64,000 bases of DNA from Tolypeutes matacus (taxonomy: Eukaryota > Chordata > Mammalia > Cingulata > Chlamyphoridae): NCBI GenBank assembly GCA_026826555.1, contig JAKSZT010054215.1, forward strand, positions 19,462,512 through 19,526,511, written 5' to 3'. This document shows positions 37,453 through 50,265 of the stretch, one piece after another; the first letter of the stretch is position 1; each line of letters starts with the position of its first letter. The notes beneath the pieces are model-generated. The model was not told where the DNA came from. It searched no databases and was given only the letters and a program-made list of their open reading frames with translations. The position numbers and the translations under genes were made by a program.

Positions 37453-38492
37453 ACTGGGTTTCATAGAACTGAGAATTTCCGCCATGTAAAAATACTGGAA
37501 GATAGGAAATTCAAGTTAATTTAGGATAACACTCTGATATCTAATAGATACCTTTTGTTATAGTATCTGAGTGGTAATTAACTTTAAAACATTCGTAAAA
37601 ATAGTGTGAAGTAATGAGCCATCCATTAATCTTCTTTAAGGGTGGTTAACTAGTATTTGAATTACATTGATCAGGAATAGATATACTCAAGACATGGCTG
37701 GGAAGCATTTCAGGATACATTAATTGAAATTTTCACCAGAGGGTTCAATTAATAAGCATAAAGTAGATCTAGAAATGATTTTTCATGGGTTTAATGACTG
37801 TTTTTCAAAATTTGTTGTTGACTAAAAAAGTTACAGAGACTACCAAAACTTGTGTGAACAAAGTGCAAGATTCCTTCCCATTAATGGCCAGCCTAACAAT
37901 TAAATTCCACGTCTCTTGCTCCAAGTAGTCCCATGCATCCCCCATCTGCTTCAAAAAGATCTTTGTTGCCCAGCCCAAATATATTGAAGTTATTAAAAAC
38001 TACTTTTGAGGAATTATTTAATAACATGTATGTGTATTAACTTCTGTTTTATGTCGAAAGGAGTATGCAAAACAGTATATATAGTAAAATACTAATTGTC
38101 TCAAGAAAAGTATCACCAATCCACTTTTATAATTCCTACATGTTGCTATCTATAATTCATGAAAAATAAGTAGTCATATCCCCGGATGGGAGATGTCTAT
38201 TTTTTTCTCTTTATTAATTTTTTTTTATCATATAAATTTGCTACAATGAAGACATTTTAATTTAAAAATGAAACAAAACAAATTCAACTGAAAGAGGGTT
38301 TATGGAAATTCAATTGATTTGTAGAGAAGATTGAATGTAAAATGAGTGACTTTTTAACAAGAACGTTCTCAGACATCAGCTCATCCAACATTCAAAGTAA
38401 GACTAGGAGAGGCTGCCCGATGTCACATCCATATTCAGCTCAGCATTATTGATGATACCAAATAATCCTCAAAACCCGAGATCTAGTTCATG
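37453..38492. other. Intergenic, no gene seen
   Basis: AT-rich, with a T-run near 38218-38227. No feature recognised. Confidence 0.5.
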
Positions 38493-38497
38493 TCTCC

Positions 38498-39016
38498 TGT
38501 AGCTGTTGGCATTTTGATGTAATTATGAATTCCAAAAATATAATTGGATCATGCTTGTAAACTGATCTGTAAACTGTTGACTGGGCGACGTCAGTAGGGC
38601 GTTGAGCCTCACCCCTTGGTGGGTGGGGGAATTGAATATAAAAGGCAAGGCAAAGGACAGAGGGAGCAGTTTTTGAAAAGCAGTTTTTATGTTGGAGTTT
38701 TGATGTTGGAGAGAAGGCCCCAGGAGAAGAGAAGTGAGACATTTGCCTGATAATCTTCAGTTGACCTTGTGGAAGAAAAAAGGCGCTAAACCCAGAGAGA
38801 GACGCAGCCCCGGGAAGAGGGGAACCCAAGAAGCCTGAACCCTGGCAAACGTGGGCAGCTGTCTTGCTCCAACATGTAGCAACAAATTTTGGTGAGGGAA
38901 GAAACTTATGCTTTATGGTCTGGTAACTGTGGACTTCTACCCCAAATAAATACCCTTTATAAAGACCAACCAATCTCTGGTATTTCATATTAGCGCCCCT
39001 TTGGCTGACTCATACA
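38498..39016 (+). mobile_element. Solo LTR, xenarthran MaLR-like family, perfect 5-base TSD
   Basis: A 519-base element beginning TGTAGCTG and ending CATACA, flanked by identical tctcc repeats (38493-38497 and 39017-39021). It contains a TATA box (TATAAAA, 38637-38643) and a poly(A) signal (AATAAA, 38945-38950), in normal LTR order. It shares its whole length with the LTR at 62416-63047. No internal retroviral sequence remains. The 166-codon antisense frame here is a by-product. Confidence 0.88.
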
Positions 39017-39104
39017 TCTCCCCATCCAGGTTTCCTTGTACCAAATTTCAGGAGCCTTTTTCTGTAGAAAAGTGTGACTTACCTAGCCTCTTTTACCTGG
39101 GATT

Positions 39105-39290
39105 GAATTTTGGTTATGTCACTTTCTTTGCTTTGAGATTTGAAATTAGTTTTCTCATCTGAAATGTGCATAATACTGCCTGCCTGATGGGGATCTTTAA
39201 AAAAAAGGCAATTAAATAAGATCAAACATGTAAAGTCCTATAAAACCATGCCTAATAAATATAGGCATTCAAAAATGGTAATTATTATTT
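39105..39290 (+). repeat. MIR SINE fragment (probable)
   Basis: 'attagttttctcatctgaaatgtg', 'ataatactgcctgcctgatgg' and 'aaataagatcaaacatgtaaagtcct' give the MIR 3' half in order. Confidence 0.6.
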
Positions 39291-39775
39291 TTTAAAATGC
39301 AATGTAAATGAATAAATTCATACATGAATGGAGATTTACTAGTTTTGCCTTTTCAGCTTCTCAAGTTTATCATTTAACCATATCTTGGCCTTGGGCCTAA
39401 TTTTACATGTATTCTCAAATAGAATTTGATAATTTCCTTGAATTTGACTAATTTTCCATGTAAATGGATATATATGAACATAGATACAATAGCATACTTG
39501 TTTTCTAAAAGGATTATTTGGTATCATCAATAATGCTAATTGCTTTAATATTTTCAGTCATATTCATTAATGCTAAAGGCAAATTAACTCATTTCTTTAG
39601 ATATTAATTGGCACTCATTAAACTTCATGCCATAAATTTGTGTCAATACAAAAACATATTAAGCAGAGGTCCCTGATATTAAATGTAAACCCTTGAAAAG
39701 GACCATTAATAATGAATTTCTAATCACATGTTCAGTTGTTAATCCATGACATAGAGGCGGAAGCTATGTCCATGA

Positions 39776-39997
39776 CGTGAAAAAGCATGGGGCTTGAACT
39801 CAAAGAGCAGTGGGTTCAAATACCAGCTCAACTATTTACCAGCTCTGAAATTTTGAACAATTTACTGACTTTTCTAAGAATCAGTGCTCTAGCCTTTGAA
39901 ATGAGGAACATAATCATCATTACCCCATCATATGGTTAATTATAAATATTAGATAATGTAAAATTAGGTAATGTACTTAGAGGATCTAGTCTACTGC
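39776..39997 (+). repeat. MIR SINE
   Basis: A nearly complete MIR: 'gcatggggcttgaactcaaa', 'gggttcaaataccagctcaact', 'tgaacaatttactgactttt' and 'gcctttgaaatgaggaa' in order. Confidence 0.75.
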
Positions 39998-41261
39998 CTT
40001 TCACTTAAAAGATGCTTATCATAGGTAGTCATTATTACGATAATTAATCAAATTGCACCCAGAACGGTGTGAGAGCTTAGATCTTAGAAGTTTCGTGATG
40101 GAAAGTGTTTGGGATATCCTCCCTTCACTGGTGTGGAGAGACAGGAATCCATCCAAATCTGTTTTCAATATTTAATCTAGTTCAATTAAGTAAAGCAATA
40201 AAAATAAATCCCACTGTTGTTTTTTTTTTTTTTTTTAAATATAAAGAAATTTTGAGCATTCCAAAAAATTCATGGGAAGCAGGGGATAAAATTGGGTAGG
40301 AATACACAGTTTGGTTCAAAAGCTTCAGCAATGTTCTGGTTCTTGTGTTGAATGATGGGTTTTGTATACTTTAATATTATGCTTCACAACTTAGAAATAT
40401 AGGACATATACTCCTTTATATGCTTCAAATTAAATTATGAAAAATTAAAATGAGTGTAATGTATTTTTGCAATGTACTTATTGAGCAGGAATATGCAAAG
40501 CTACATTTCTAACAACAACAAAAAAATGACTCCTATACCACAATGTAATGCTGCCACTTTGAGGGGAAAAAAAGGAAATTTGATCTCTGATAGAAGTGGA
40601 GAATTTGGACCTGGGTTAAAGAAATTAATAACCACACTGCACACATTAACAGTATTTTTACTGCTGAGAGACACCTTGAGGCATCACAAATACAGAGCCA
40701 AGTGGAACATTTCAGCAACTTGATGAGTAAACTATTTAATGAGGCTTTGTATGGGGCTCAGCTGCAAATGAAACTATTATGCTTTGATTTCTAAACCTAA
40801 TGTTTTAAACAGTGTCTGAGTGCAAAATTTCACTGTTAAATACAAATCACCACTGAATATAATTTAAATGTTAAAATATAAAAATAAAATCGTTCATAAT
40901 TCCATTTGAGAAAAAGAAAACCCTGCTTATGCCAAATTTTTGCTTGCACAAAGTTTAAGTCCCTAATTTAAATTTTCATTCATTTGTAATATTGAAGTTT
41001 CAGAATTGTTCCATTAGAACAATATATGGAGATTTTATAGAAATCTCAATATCCTGGATATGTCATTTAAAATAACACATAACATTTATATTTTTACTGA
41101 GTTATTTCATTCAGAAAGCAAGCAAGAATGCTTTAGGGTAATCATTTTTGTGATTTTGATTCCATAGAATGATTTATATAATGCTGAAATTTAGGCTCTG
41201 GATCGACTACCTACTGGTCATATATTTATTAGCTATTTGTTATCAATATTGAAAAGAATGT
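39998..41261. other. Intergenic, no gene seen
   Basis: Includes a 17-base T-run at about 40220-40236. The 83-codon frame at 40472 shows no domain. Confidence 0.5.
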
Positions 41262-41742
41262 TGTCTTAGTTTTCCTGAACTGCTATCACAAATACCACAC
41301 AATGGTTTGGCTTAAACAACGAGAATTTATTAACTCGTAGTTTTGAGGCAAGCAGAGGTCCAAAACAGGCATCAGCCAGGTGATACTTCATCCTCAAAGT
41401 CTGCAACATTCTGTTGTTGGCAGCCAGTAATCCTTGGCATTCCTTGGTTTGTATCCCTGCCTTGTATCATATGGCACTGGCCTCTCTTTTCTCTTCTGGG
41501 TTCTGTTGACCTCTGGCTTCTGGTTCCTCCCCCACGGCTTTCTCTTACTGTGTCTGAAACTCTTCTGCTTATACAGGACTCCAGTCATCTGGTTTAAGGT
41601 CCATCTGTATTCAATAGAGCCACACCTTAACTAAAACTAATGTCTTTGAGAGAGCCTGTTTACAATGGGTTCACTCCCACCAGCATGCAAACTAAGATTA
41701 AGAACATGTCTAAATTGGGGTACATAATTCAATCTACGTACA
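41262..41742 (-). mobile_element. MaLR-like LTR, reverse orientation
   Basis: Begins 'tgtcttagttttcctg' and ends 'caatctacgtaca', with the reversed poly(A) signal TTTATT at 41326-41331. It is related in plan to the LTRs at 3325 and 5301. The flanking five bases (aatgt, gtcta) do not match, so the exact ends or the duplication have decayed. Confidence 0.75.
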
Positions 41743-42370
41743 GTCTAGATATTTAAAAAGTCTATACATTTTAATCTCTAGCCTACTTCTGATAATGCTC
41801 TCTGAGAAATTTTCTCTAACTTTTCCAAATCAATGGCCTATTTTCACGTAAAACTCAACATGTCTAAATCCAAAGTGTTCAGTGACACAAAGTCAGATTT
41901 CGCTTCCTCAGTTTCCTTGAATTTTCATCATTCCACCTTTCTTACTGGAACAGACACTATAAACCCCATTCACTTTAATTCAGTCTCAAATTAAATTAAG
42001 TGGGGATTTTGAATAAAGATAAGGTGCAAAGAGCCTGATGAAAATGACTGTGATTTTCTGAATGTACTATAGAGACATATGGAAAGCAAACTTTTTCCTG
42101 TTGAGTAATAATTTTTTGGTGGGAAAAATTGGAAGACAAGGACCTAAGCAATTTGTTTGGTTAGGTCGACTTTGAGAAACCTCCTGGAAAACCAGTTACA
42201 TAGAAGTCTGAGATATACATAAATCCCATAAACTGAATATGTGTAGAGGTGATGCAAGATAAACTGTGAATTATTCCTCAGCATTTCTGGCAGTCTGCAA
42301 TTTCTTCCTCCCGTTGCCTACTAATCCAGATCGAATCACACTTTGGTCCCTACCACTTCATTAAAACTGC
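41743..42370. other. Intergenic, weak L2 trace
   Basis: 'aaaactcaacatgtctaaatccaaag' at about 41848 resembles an L2 ORF2-derived segment. Otherwise nothing recognised. Confidence 0.4.
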
Positions 42371-43745
42371 TCTTTGATCAATCCAATGATCAGCATGTTC
42401 TTATTTTATTTGACCCAAAAACAACTTTACTATGCTGATCACTTCCTCTTTCTTGATATACTTGGTTTTGCAGGATATGAAAGTCTTTGGTTTTCTTCCT
42501 ACTTCAGAAGCTTCTTCTCAGTCTCTTTGCTGATTCCTCCTCTTCTCCCCAAACACTTAACAGCAGGATCCTCCATAGCCCAGATCTTTGTTCTTTTCTT
42601 TTCTCATCTATATTCATTCCTTTGATCATTTAGACCACTCTCTAAGGATTAATTACTATTGCTGGCTGAAAACTCCCACATGTATATCTCAATTTAGATT
42701 CCTTTCCCAAAGAGCAAACTTATTCAACTATCTTCTCAAATATATACTCGGCTTTCTAAAAGAGATGTAGGATGTCAAGTCTATGTTTGAGCCCCTAGCT
42801 TTCCATCCAAAACTTTTCCTCTCCCTGCTCTACACAAATCAGGTGATGGAAGATAGTTCCTTCCAGATGAATGGACCAGAAACCTTGGAGACACACCTAT
42901 TTCTCTGTTTTACGCTCCATTTCCAATTCATCAGGAAATATTGTTGGCACCATTGTTAAAATATACCCAGAATTTGTTGTCTTCCTACCACCTCACTCCT
43001 GATTAATGATAAAGGAGTCCATCAGATCTCCTTGCTTTTCATCTTTGCTTACAGATAGGTTTTGTTTTGTTTTGTTTTCATCAGAGAAGTCTAAAATGAT
43101 TTTTTCTTTCTTTTCCTTTTTTTATTAGAAAAGTTATAAATCTACAGAAAAATCATGCAGAAAGTACAGAGTTCCAACAAACACACACATACACACAGTT
43201 TTCAAAAGGGGATTCTTTTGACTATCAACCAGTTCATGTCACTGCTCTTTGAAAGCCCTGCCATGGCTTTCCCAGCATTTGCTCCCTTATTTACTCCAGG
43301 GAACAGCAAATAGGCCTGCCTATTTAAATGCATTGAACATGCCAGGCAGCCTCTACCTTAGGAACTTGGCACTGGCTCTTCCATGAACCTAGAAAACACT
43401 TATCTTAGATATTCACCTGGCTAACTCTTTTACTTCCTTCAAATTTTTGTTCATATTTATCCTCACTGAGGTGCACCTAGACTAAAATTTTTAAAATTGC
43501 AAACCCACCACACCTTTCCAATACTCCTGAATCCTTATACCGTGTTCAACTGTTTCTTTTTTCCCATATCTCCTTCTAACAAACCATATAATTTTTCTTA
43601 TTTATTGTCTGTCTCCTCCCACTTAGCACAAAAACTGTGCAAGGGCAGGAAGATCTGTTTTGTTCGTTGATGGGTTCCAAGCACCTATGATGGAACTTGC
43701 TTATATTAAAAATTCAATAAATATTTGATCAATGAAAGAATGAAG
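42371..43745 (+). mobile_element. L2 LINE 3' portion, interrupted
   Basis: Ordered L2 text: 'ttccaattcatcaggaaatattgttgg' (42920), 'catgtcactgctctttgaaagccctgccatggc' (43238), 'tgtctgtctcctcccactta' (43607) and the end 'caataaatatttgatcaatgaa' (43713). An insert at about 43050-43200, partly L1-like ('tttattagaaaagttataaatctac'), breaks it. No open frame of note. Confidence 0.65.
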
Positions 43746-45074
43746 GGAAGAATATATAAAAATAGAAAGAAAGTCAAGGTTGAATTCCTTATTAACAACA
43801 TAATTTAAGCAGTTACTGAACAAAGAGTAGGCCAGGAACTGACAATCATAGAGTTAGGAGATAAAACTAGAAAAGGTAACATGACTGAAGCCAAGGGAAA
43901 AGAGATTTTCAAGGAAACTGTGGGTAAACAAAGATCTGAAAATTGTTCAGAAAAATTTCCAATTTGGAACTCAGTGTACTTTAATTTATTTTAGAATGGA
44001 ATTTCAAAGATGACAAGTTTTGATAAAATGAAGGAGAAATAGGTAACACAAGATGAAAATCCAATTTCCAAGAAAATGTTGGAAAAAGTCACCAGATCAA
44101 AATTCTTTGGGCTCCATAGGAGAATAAAGAAGTATAATGAGAGAAAAGGAAGTAGAAAAACATTGGGCAAACTCTTTTATCCATCAGCCTACTGAACAGA
44201 ATGGAGGATTTAGTATTAAGGGATAATTTGAGTAACTGGATTAGCTTTAAGCGTGATCATGTGCAGAGGAAAGGAACCAATATAGAGAAATAGGTTTAAA
44301 GTACCAAACATTTACTGAAAACTCAGTATATGGCTAAATCATCTTCCCATAATTTTCTATAAATAGTTGCCTTTTCTATTGAATTAATTTTCTCCTACTT
44401 ATGCCAAGAAGTATCTCTGTAAAGAGCTCCGCTTTGGAAAGATTTCTTCCCTACACCAGAAGATGAGTTTCAAATGCACTTTCTTTGCTCCAGAGAGCAG
44501 AAGACCAGTTAATATATTCCTGAGGATACTGGTATTAGTAAGGTCTTGGTATATTCATCCTTTTCTGTCCATTGCAAGAGGCCTCTTCAAAGTAGTCTTT
44601 CTGCCATTTATGGCTCAAGTGAGCCTGCCCTTTCTCTAAATGAGCAGGGACTATCCGCTCATAGATGGCCTGCTTTCATATCAAACAAGAGAGCAGGAGC
44701 CCCAGCCACCAAGGATAGTAGATGAAGGGACACTGAAACCACCTACAGCCATGACCTATCTGCAGCAGAAAGGCAAAGCTCAATAGCCAGTGTAATTGCA
44801 AGAAATGCATAAGACAAAGCAATGTTATATCAGCACACACACAAAAATGAGGCCAACTGTGATAGAGGGGTGTACTTGCCTAAGATCCTGCCTTAACTGC
44901 GTATTTACTAAAATTCTTCTCCCAGAAAAGGGACAAAAGCACACAACTATGTCCTAATAGGCGATGATTTGCTTACTACCCCTTCCTTTAACATAGAGCC
45001 CTCTCCAGCAGAGGTCAAAGCGAGTGCTTATTGTTGCCTGGTTTATTAATTTTGACTCTTTAATAATTGATCTT
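43746..45074. other. Intergenic, no gene seen
   Basis: Nothing recognised. Confidence 0.5.
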
Positions 45075-45527
45075 TGTGATGGCTAATTTTATGTGTCAAA
45101 TTGGCAAGGTTATGACATCCAGTTGTTGGGTCAAACATTGGCCTAGTTGTCATGTGGAGATGTTTTGCAGATGGGATTAGCATCTAAAACCAGTGGATTT
45201 TAAGTAAAGGAGATTATGCTCATTTACTTGGGTGGGCTTCATCCAATCATTTGAAGGTCTTAAGAGTAAGAATGGAGAGTTCTAGAAAGAAGAAATTTTA
45301 CCTCAAAACTACCCCCTCCACTCCTTCCTTCCTGAGTTTCCAGCCTAAGGAACTTGGACTCAAGGCTTCAACATCATAATTACTGTAATTTTCAGCCACC
45401 GGCTAGTTCTACAAAATTCAGATATATCAGCCCCTACAATGGCATGAGTCAATTATTATAATAAATATCTTAATACACACAGACATATCCTGTTGATTCT
45501 GTTCTCTAGAGAACCCTGACTGATAAA
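45075..45527 (+). mobile_element. ERVL-type LTR
   Basis: Begins 'tgtgatggctaattttatgtgtcaa' and ends 'tctctagagaaccctgactgataaa', with 'ataataaatatctt' as the poly(A) signal region. This is the plan of a widespread mammalian LTR family. Flanks atctt and gtcct are compatible with a badly decayed 5-base duplication. Confidence 0.7.
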
Positions 45528-45777
45528 GTCCTGCATTAAATTATTGTTATATTTTTATTTAAATGTTTTGTTACATAATTTACTGTATTGTAAACTTTTG
45601 AAAATAGGGTCTCTTTTATATGTCATTATTTTATGAAACAGGAAGATGATTAGATTGAAAGAGACTGAGGTGGAGTGAATTAGAGACTACATATTAACAA
45701 GGCCTTCATCTTTCAAGGAAAATATGATAGAATATATACAGAGAATTATAAAGGACAATATTGAATTATTCACATAT

Positions 45778-45803
45778 CACACACACACACACACACACAC
45801 ACA
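45778..45803. repeat. (CA)n microsatellite
   Basis: About thirteen uninterrupted CA units. Confidence 0.95.
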
Positions 45804-46149
45804 TTGATATCCAAGAGGTGTAGGAGATGGGTCAGTTGAGTTGAGTTTGTATAAGTCAGTTATTTCCTGAAATGGCTTTGTTTACTGTTAAAATTACTCT
45901 GCTATTTATGTACACACTGAATCTCTTTGTCATTATCTTTTTAAAAATATTTAAATGATTTCCAAGAGGAAGTAGAAGTTTCTCAGAGGCTGGCCATTAA
46001 TATCTCAGGTCTTTGAGACCATCACAATTGGGGTTTATAAAACATACAGTCTGATTTTAGAAAAAGTGACTCATTCAAAGAAAGAAAGATCAATTGACCA
46101 GAAAACTGTAATAAAGATTATCGTGGTCAAACATTTTTAGAAACAAGTC

Positions 46150-46690
46150 ACAAATAAATGCCAATGAGTGATAAGAAGATGAATGTGATGGGGCACTGCC
46201 TGGTGGTGACGGGCACAAGGTGGTGGACATGATCCTAGTGGGGAAGGTGATGAAGATTCTAGGGAACCTTATGAATCAAGAGGCTCAAGGTGAAATTTAA
46301 GGATGCCAGATCTTAATTTAATTATTTTAACCATAAGGGGATGAAAAGTTTAGAACACCAAGAGAATGTTATTCAAGAGGTTTGTAAGGCCTTTGCTTCC
46401 TTTCAAGTGCAGTGGCAAGCTAAAGCACACATTACTGGCACTGTCCTCAGCCTGGAGGTGGCATTTCCCAAATATCAAATGGTTCTGTGCTTCAGAGCTG
46501 GCACTGCTTCTTCAAAGGTGAGGACAAGAGGCTCTCTGCCTGGCAGCCAATCCTGTTGGGGAAGCATTCTAAATCCTTTCATTCTTCCCTTCAGGGAAGG
46601 TATTTGTAAACTCTTTGGGACATATTTCTCCTTTCATTTTACTTGTTTTTTGTTTGTTTTTACAGAAAAATAAAGAGCAAAAAAAATCCT
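46150..46690 (+). pseudogene. Possible retrocopy, gene unknown
   Basis: Less AT-rich than its surroundings and closed by 'aataaagagcaaaaaaaa' at about 46669-46686, like a poly(A) signal and tail. One broken frame reads HKVVDMILVGKVMKILGN near 46210, and a 110-codon frame runs from 46341. I recognise no parent gene and see no target duplication, so an unrelated repeat is equally possible. Confidence 0.2.
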
Positions 46691-49149
46691 TTCTAAGAAA
46701 GACCTAGTATCAACAGGGTACTCGCCAACAATAAATATTATTTTGTATTGTTTCAGATAATATTTATCTTCCAGTAAGGAACACCAAGACACACCTGTGA
46801 AACTTACCTTTTCAACTGGGGGGAGAGGGGTATAAAACAGACAGTTTTGATTTTAGAGAACACTTTTTCAAAAGGGTTCTATACACATAGTCCTTAGAAT
46901 ATCATGAAAAGGGGAAAAAAAATATTTTCATGGGGCAACAGAGGATTATCAGCCACATGAGGTGATTCTCTCAAGAGTCTCACTCAAAAACATCACAATC
47001 CTTAATTAGGAGGTCAAAATTTTGTAGTTATTGCTAGAAGTAAGCTAAATCAAATTGTGAAACAACACATAATAACCCCTAGATTAGAAAGTCCTTTGAC
47101 ATGAAGGGCATGGATCATTTTATAGGCCTGTTGCCATTCTGCAAGCTCTTTGCCTCCATGTAGTATCCTGAGAAAATGTTCACTCAAAATACCCCAGTAA
47201 GCTGGTACCAACTCCATATCTGGCAAACTCAAGCCTCTTCTCCATCATGCATGGAAAACAATATTTTAAAGTAATAAATATATTTTGTAATAGGCAAATT
47301 CATTAACCTGAAAACTTACAGATCTCAATTTCCAAAGGACACTTGATGAAAAGTTGGTTTGACACAGCTCCTGCTGTGCCTTCTGCTACCATTGTCACTA
47401 ATGGACCTCCCTTGGTTGCCTTGATCATGTCACAACTCTTTTTCTGGAGTGGTTCTTCTCTTATGGAGTTCAGCTTCTGCTATATTTGGTATTTCCTAGC
47501 TGGTCTGCTTCCTGTCAATCCAGAGCACCCATAATTCTCCCTAGGGAAGGTCACTATTATTAGATTTCTTCTGAGAGTTCTTCTCACCTAATTTATCCAA
47601 TGATACAATGCACAAATAGGGCATTATAAAGCCAGATACAGTCCCTTCTCTTGTGGCTTGTGTAATATTTCTTATCACTTATGGCAAAAATACAATGGAA
47701 TATAAGAAATATTCAAAATGATCGAATACCTAAATAATATAATTTAGAAAAGTTCTAAAATCTGAGATCAACTTCACAAAATTTGGTTTTGTACAAAGAA
47801 GCTGAAAATAAGTTTGGTTATAAAAATTATCCATTATTCTTCATTTCATAAACCTTAGCACCTCTAGTGTACTAAGGTGCTGCATTCTTTCCTGTGAGTA
47901 CAAATCATATCCTTTAGAATAATATTCTTAGTAATTGTAAATCAAAATCTGCCTCAAAATGGATGCTATGTGATATTTCCCCCAAGGATTTTGATCCAAA
48001 AACCTTACTAAAACACACACACATGCTGTCTCCACATCCATGTTAAAAAGCTGCAAAGTTGTTTTAGATAATTGATTAATTTTCCTAGGTAGTTGATTTA
48101 TTTTCATGGTTAATGGTGATTAAACACCTTTATTCAAGCCTGTAAAAGAGATGCTCTAAAAGTGGCTACAACCTAAGCACCAAAAGTAAGGAGAAGGAAG
48201 AAAACAAAAATTCCACCAACCTTCTTGTTTATTGAGTTTTGTAGATGATTAGGTTACTTATACTTTTAAGTTTATTGCTCTGAGCTCACCTGCTATAGAA
48301 CATTGATGGAGAAGTTTCTGCTCAAAGCTTCCAACTGCAACTTGGGAAGCTGTCTTCTACCAGTTCCCTAGCCAACCTCAACATTTCCTTTTCCATAAGA
48401 AAAGAAAGCATGGATTTTTATTTGGTCCAGAATATAAGTCCTTAGATGATATATATTATACAGTTTCCAGATAGTCAAAGAACTCAGCTAAGGACAGGAT
48501 ATATATCAGGCAAAATGACGGACACAAATGCAATAGGCATGACCTGAGACGGCCACTCAACTCACAACAGTGATGCCAAGGCACCATGACTGGACCTGCC
48601 TGCTGAAACTTGGACCACCTAGATTTTCTTTCCTAGGAACTGGACTGGAAGTCCTTGTTAAAGCTCTCTGTGCAGAAGTCTATGCAACCTGCCTCCCCTG
48701 AAGCTGATTACTCAGCTCTTCCTTTGAACTCGTGAGCAGTTGTCCTAATAAATCCAAATTTTCTTTTAAATTAGCCAAGTTTCCACCCACCCCCTGTTGT
48801 CTGTAATCTAAAATAAATAACGAAACAAAACTAATTTAGAGATGCAGAAACTTTTGAGAACTGACTAGAGGGCAGTGGAAACCTACTTGGAAAATGTATT
48901 TGCCTAAAGGGATAGAAACTCTGAGAAAGGAAAGTCTTGAAGATAATGCTAAAATATTGCCAGCATCTTGTGAAAATTAAAGTGTGAAGTTCCTATTCAG
49001 CTGCTGTTCCTGAAGAGAACAAGTTGTATGCTTAAATGGTTTATAGATGCAATATCTTCCTAGACTTCTCCCTGTAGAAAAACTTCCAGAATATTTCTAT
49101 AAATTCTCCCATGAAGTTTCAGATGCAATAAATGGTTTAACTTAAAGGC
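46691..49149. other. Intergenic, no gene seen
   Basis: A GC-richer block at about 48490-48770 ending near AATAAA (48748) may be part of an old LTR, but I cannot place its ends. Otherwise nothing recognised. Confidence 0.4.
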
Positions 49150-49440
49150 ATTTTAAACCCAACTGCATCGGGACCTCCCCTTGGCCCCGGATATTCCAAA
49201 CATTCCTCACCATTGGTCCCACCACTGGTGGGGTAGCCAATAATAGCTGGGGCCCCTCCCCTTAGGATTAATAATGACAGGAGTAATCAATACCTTAATA
49301 AAGGTGACTACGCAAGCCAGATCGCTCTCTCTGCCTGGAGGAACCTGCACCAAATCTCAGTGTATATTTCCATCTTTCTCTCCCATTTCTAAGCAAGCTC
49401 TCTTCTTGCCCCCATTTCCTAAATAAATTCTTTTTATTGG
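49150..49440 (+). mobile_element. LTR-like element, possibly ERV1-type
   Basis: GC-rich start, a CCAAT-like 'gtagccaataatagc', a TATA-like 'taataaaggtgactacgc', then 'cagatcgctctctctgcctgg' and AATAAA near 49423. This is the order of a gammaretrovirus-type LTR. Only this segment is seen, with no coding region attached. Ends are approximate. Confidence 0.4.
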
Positions 49441-49466
49441 CCTAAATAAATAAGTAAATAAATAAA
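49441..49466. repeat. (TAAA)n simple repeat
   Basis: Short interrupted AAAT tract at the end of the LTR-like element. Confidence 0.8.
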
Positions 49467-50111
49467 CCACTGCAGTCATCCTACTTTTCTTTTCTGACAA
49501 AGTCCTAATTGGCTTTCAAGGAAAAATCTAGTATTAGGGAACTCAGATTTTCTGGGTTTGAATTGTGTTGTAAAATTTCTGGCACAATACTTGTGTTCTA
49601 TGGTGATTATACAATTAATGCAATGTAGTTCAGATAAATGACTATACTCAGTAAGGTTTACAAAACAAAATTAAGCATATTAAACATCCTGTGATGAAAA
49701 GGTGGGGGGAAATTTGCTGAAAATAGCTTTGAAGTTCTCTAAACATTCTGAATTCATAGCTAAGAAGTTCAAGGTAACTGATTTCCCAACATCTTTTCCA
49801 TTCCAAATAATTGGTCTTAGCAAATCACGGTAACTGTAAGCCCCTGCCAGACATGAGTGTGGGCATGTGATCCAATTCTGGCCAATAAGAGTGTCTTACC
49901 ACTAAAACAATAGATGAAATGGCTCTTCATTTCCTTCTAGATATTGTTTTGTCTGGACATGATCTCTTGAATTGCTGGAGTCATTGTGGCACCCCTCGGT
50001 TAGCCAGTGTGAGAGAAAATACTGATACCTTAAAGATGGCAGAGAATGAATGTTGGTCCTTGAAGACAACACAGAGCCAAAGCATTAACCAGTGCTGGAG
50101 CCTGAAGATCC
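49467..50111. other. Intergenic, no gene seen
   Basis: Nothing recognised. Confidence 0.5.
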
Positions 50112-50265
50112 CAGTGCCTCAGTTTCCTCATTTGTAAAATGGAGGTAATTATAATGTTTACCTCGGGGGTTATTATCAGGATTGAAAGAGACAGTATCTG
50201 TAAAGTGCTTAGAACAATGCCTGGAATATATATGCACTCAACAATGATTGCTTTTTATTTTTATC
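50112..50265 (+). repeat. MIR SINE 3' half
   Basis: 'cctcagtttcctcatttgtaaaatgg', 'ttattatcaggattgaaagag' and 'gtaaagtgcttagaacaatgcctgg' are close to the MIR consensus. Confidence 0.85.

Noticed and set aside
38488..38988. 166-codon minus-strand ORF
   Set aside because: It lies wholly inside the solo LTR at 38498-39016, antisense to it, and a shorter related frame occurs in the sister LTR at 62783-62977. It is a by-product of the LTR sequence.
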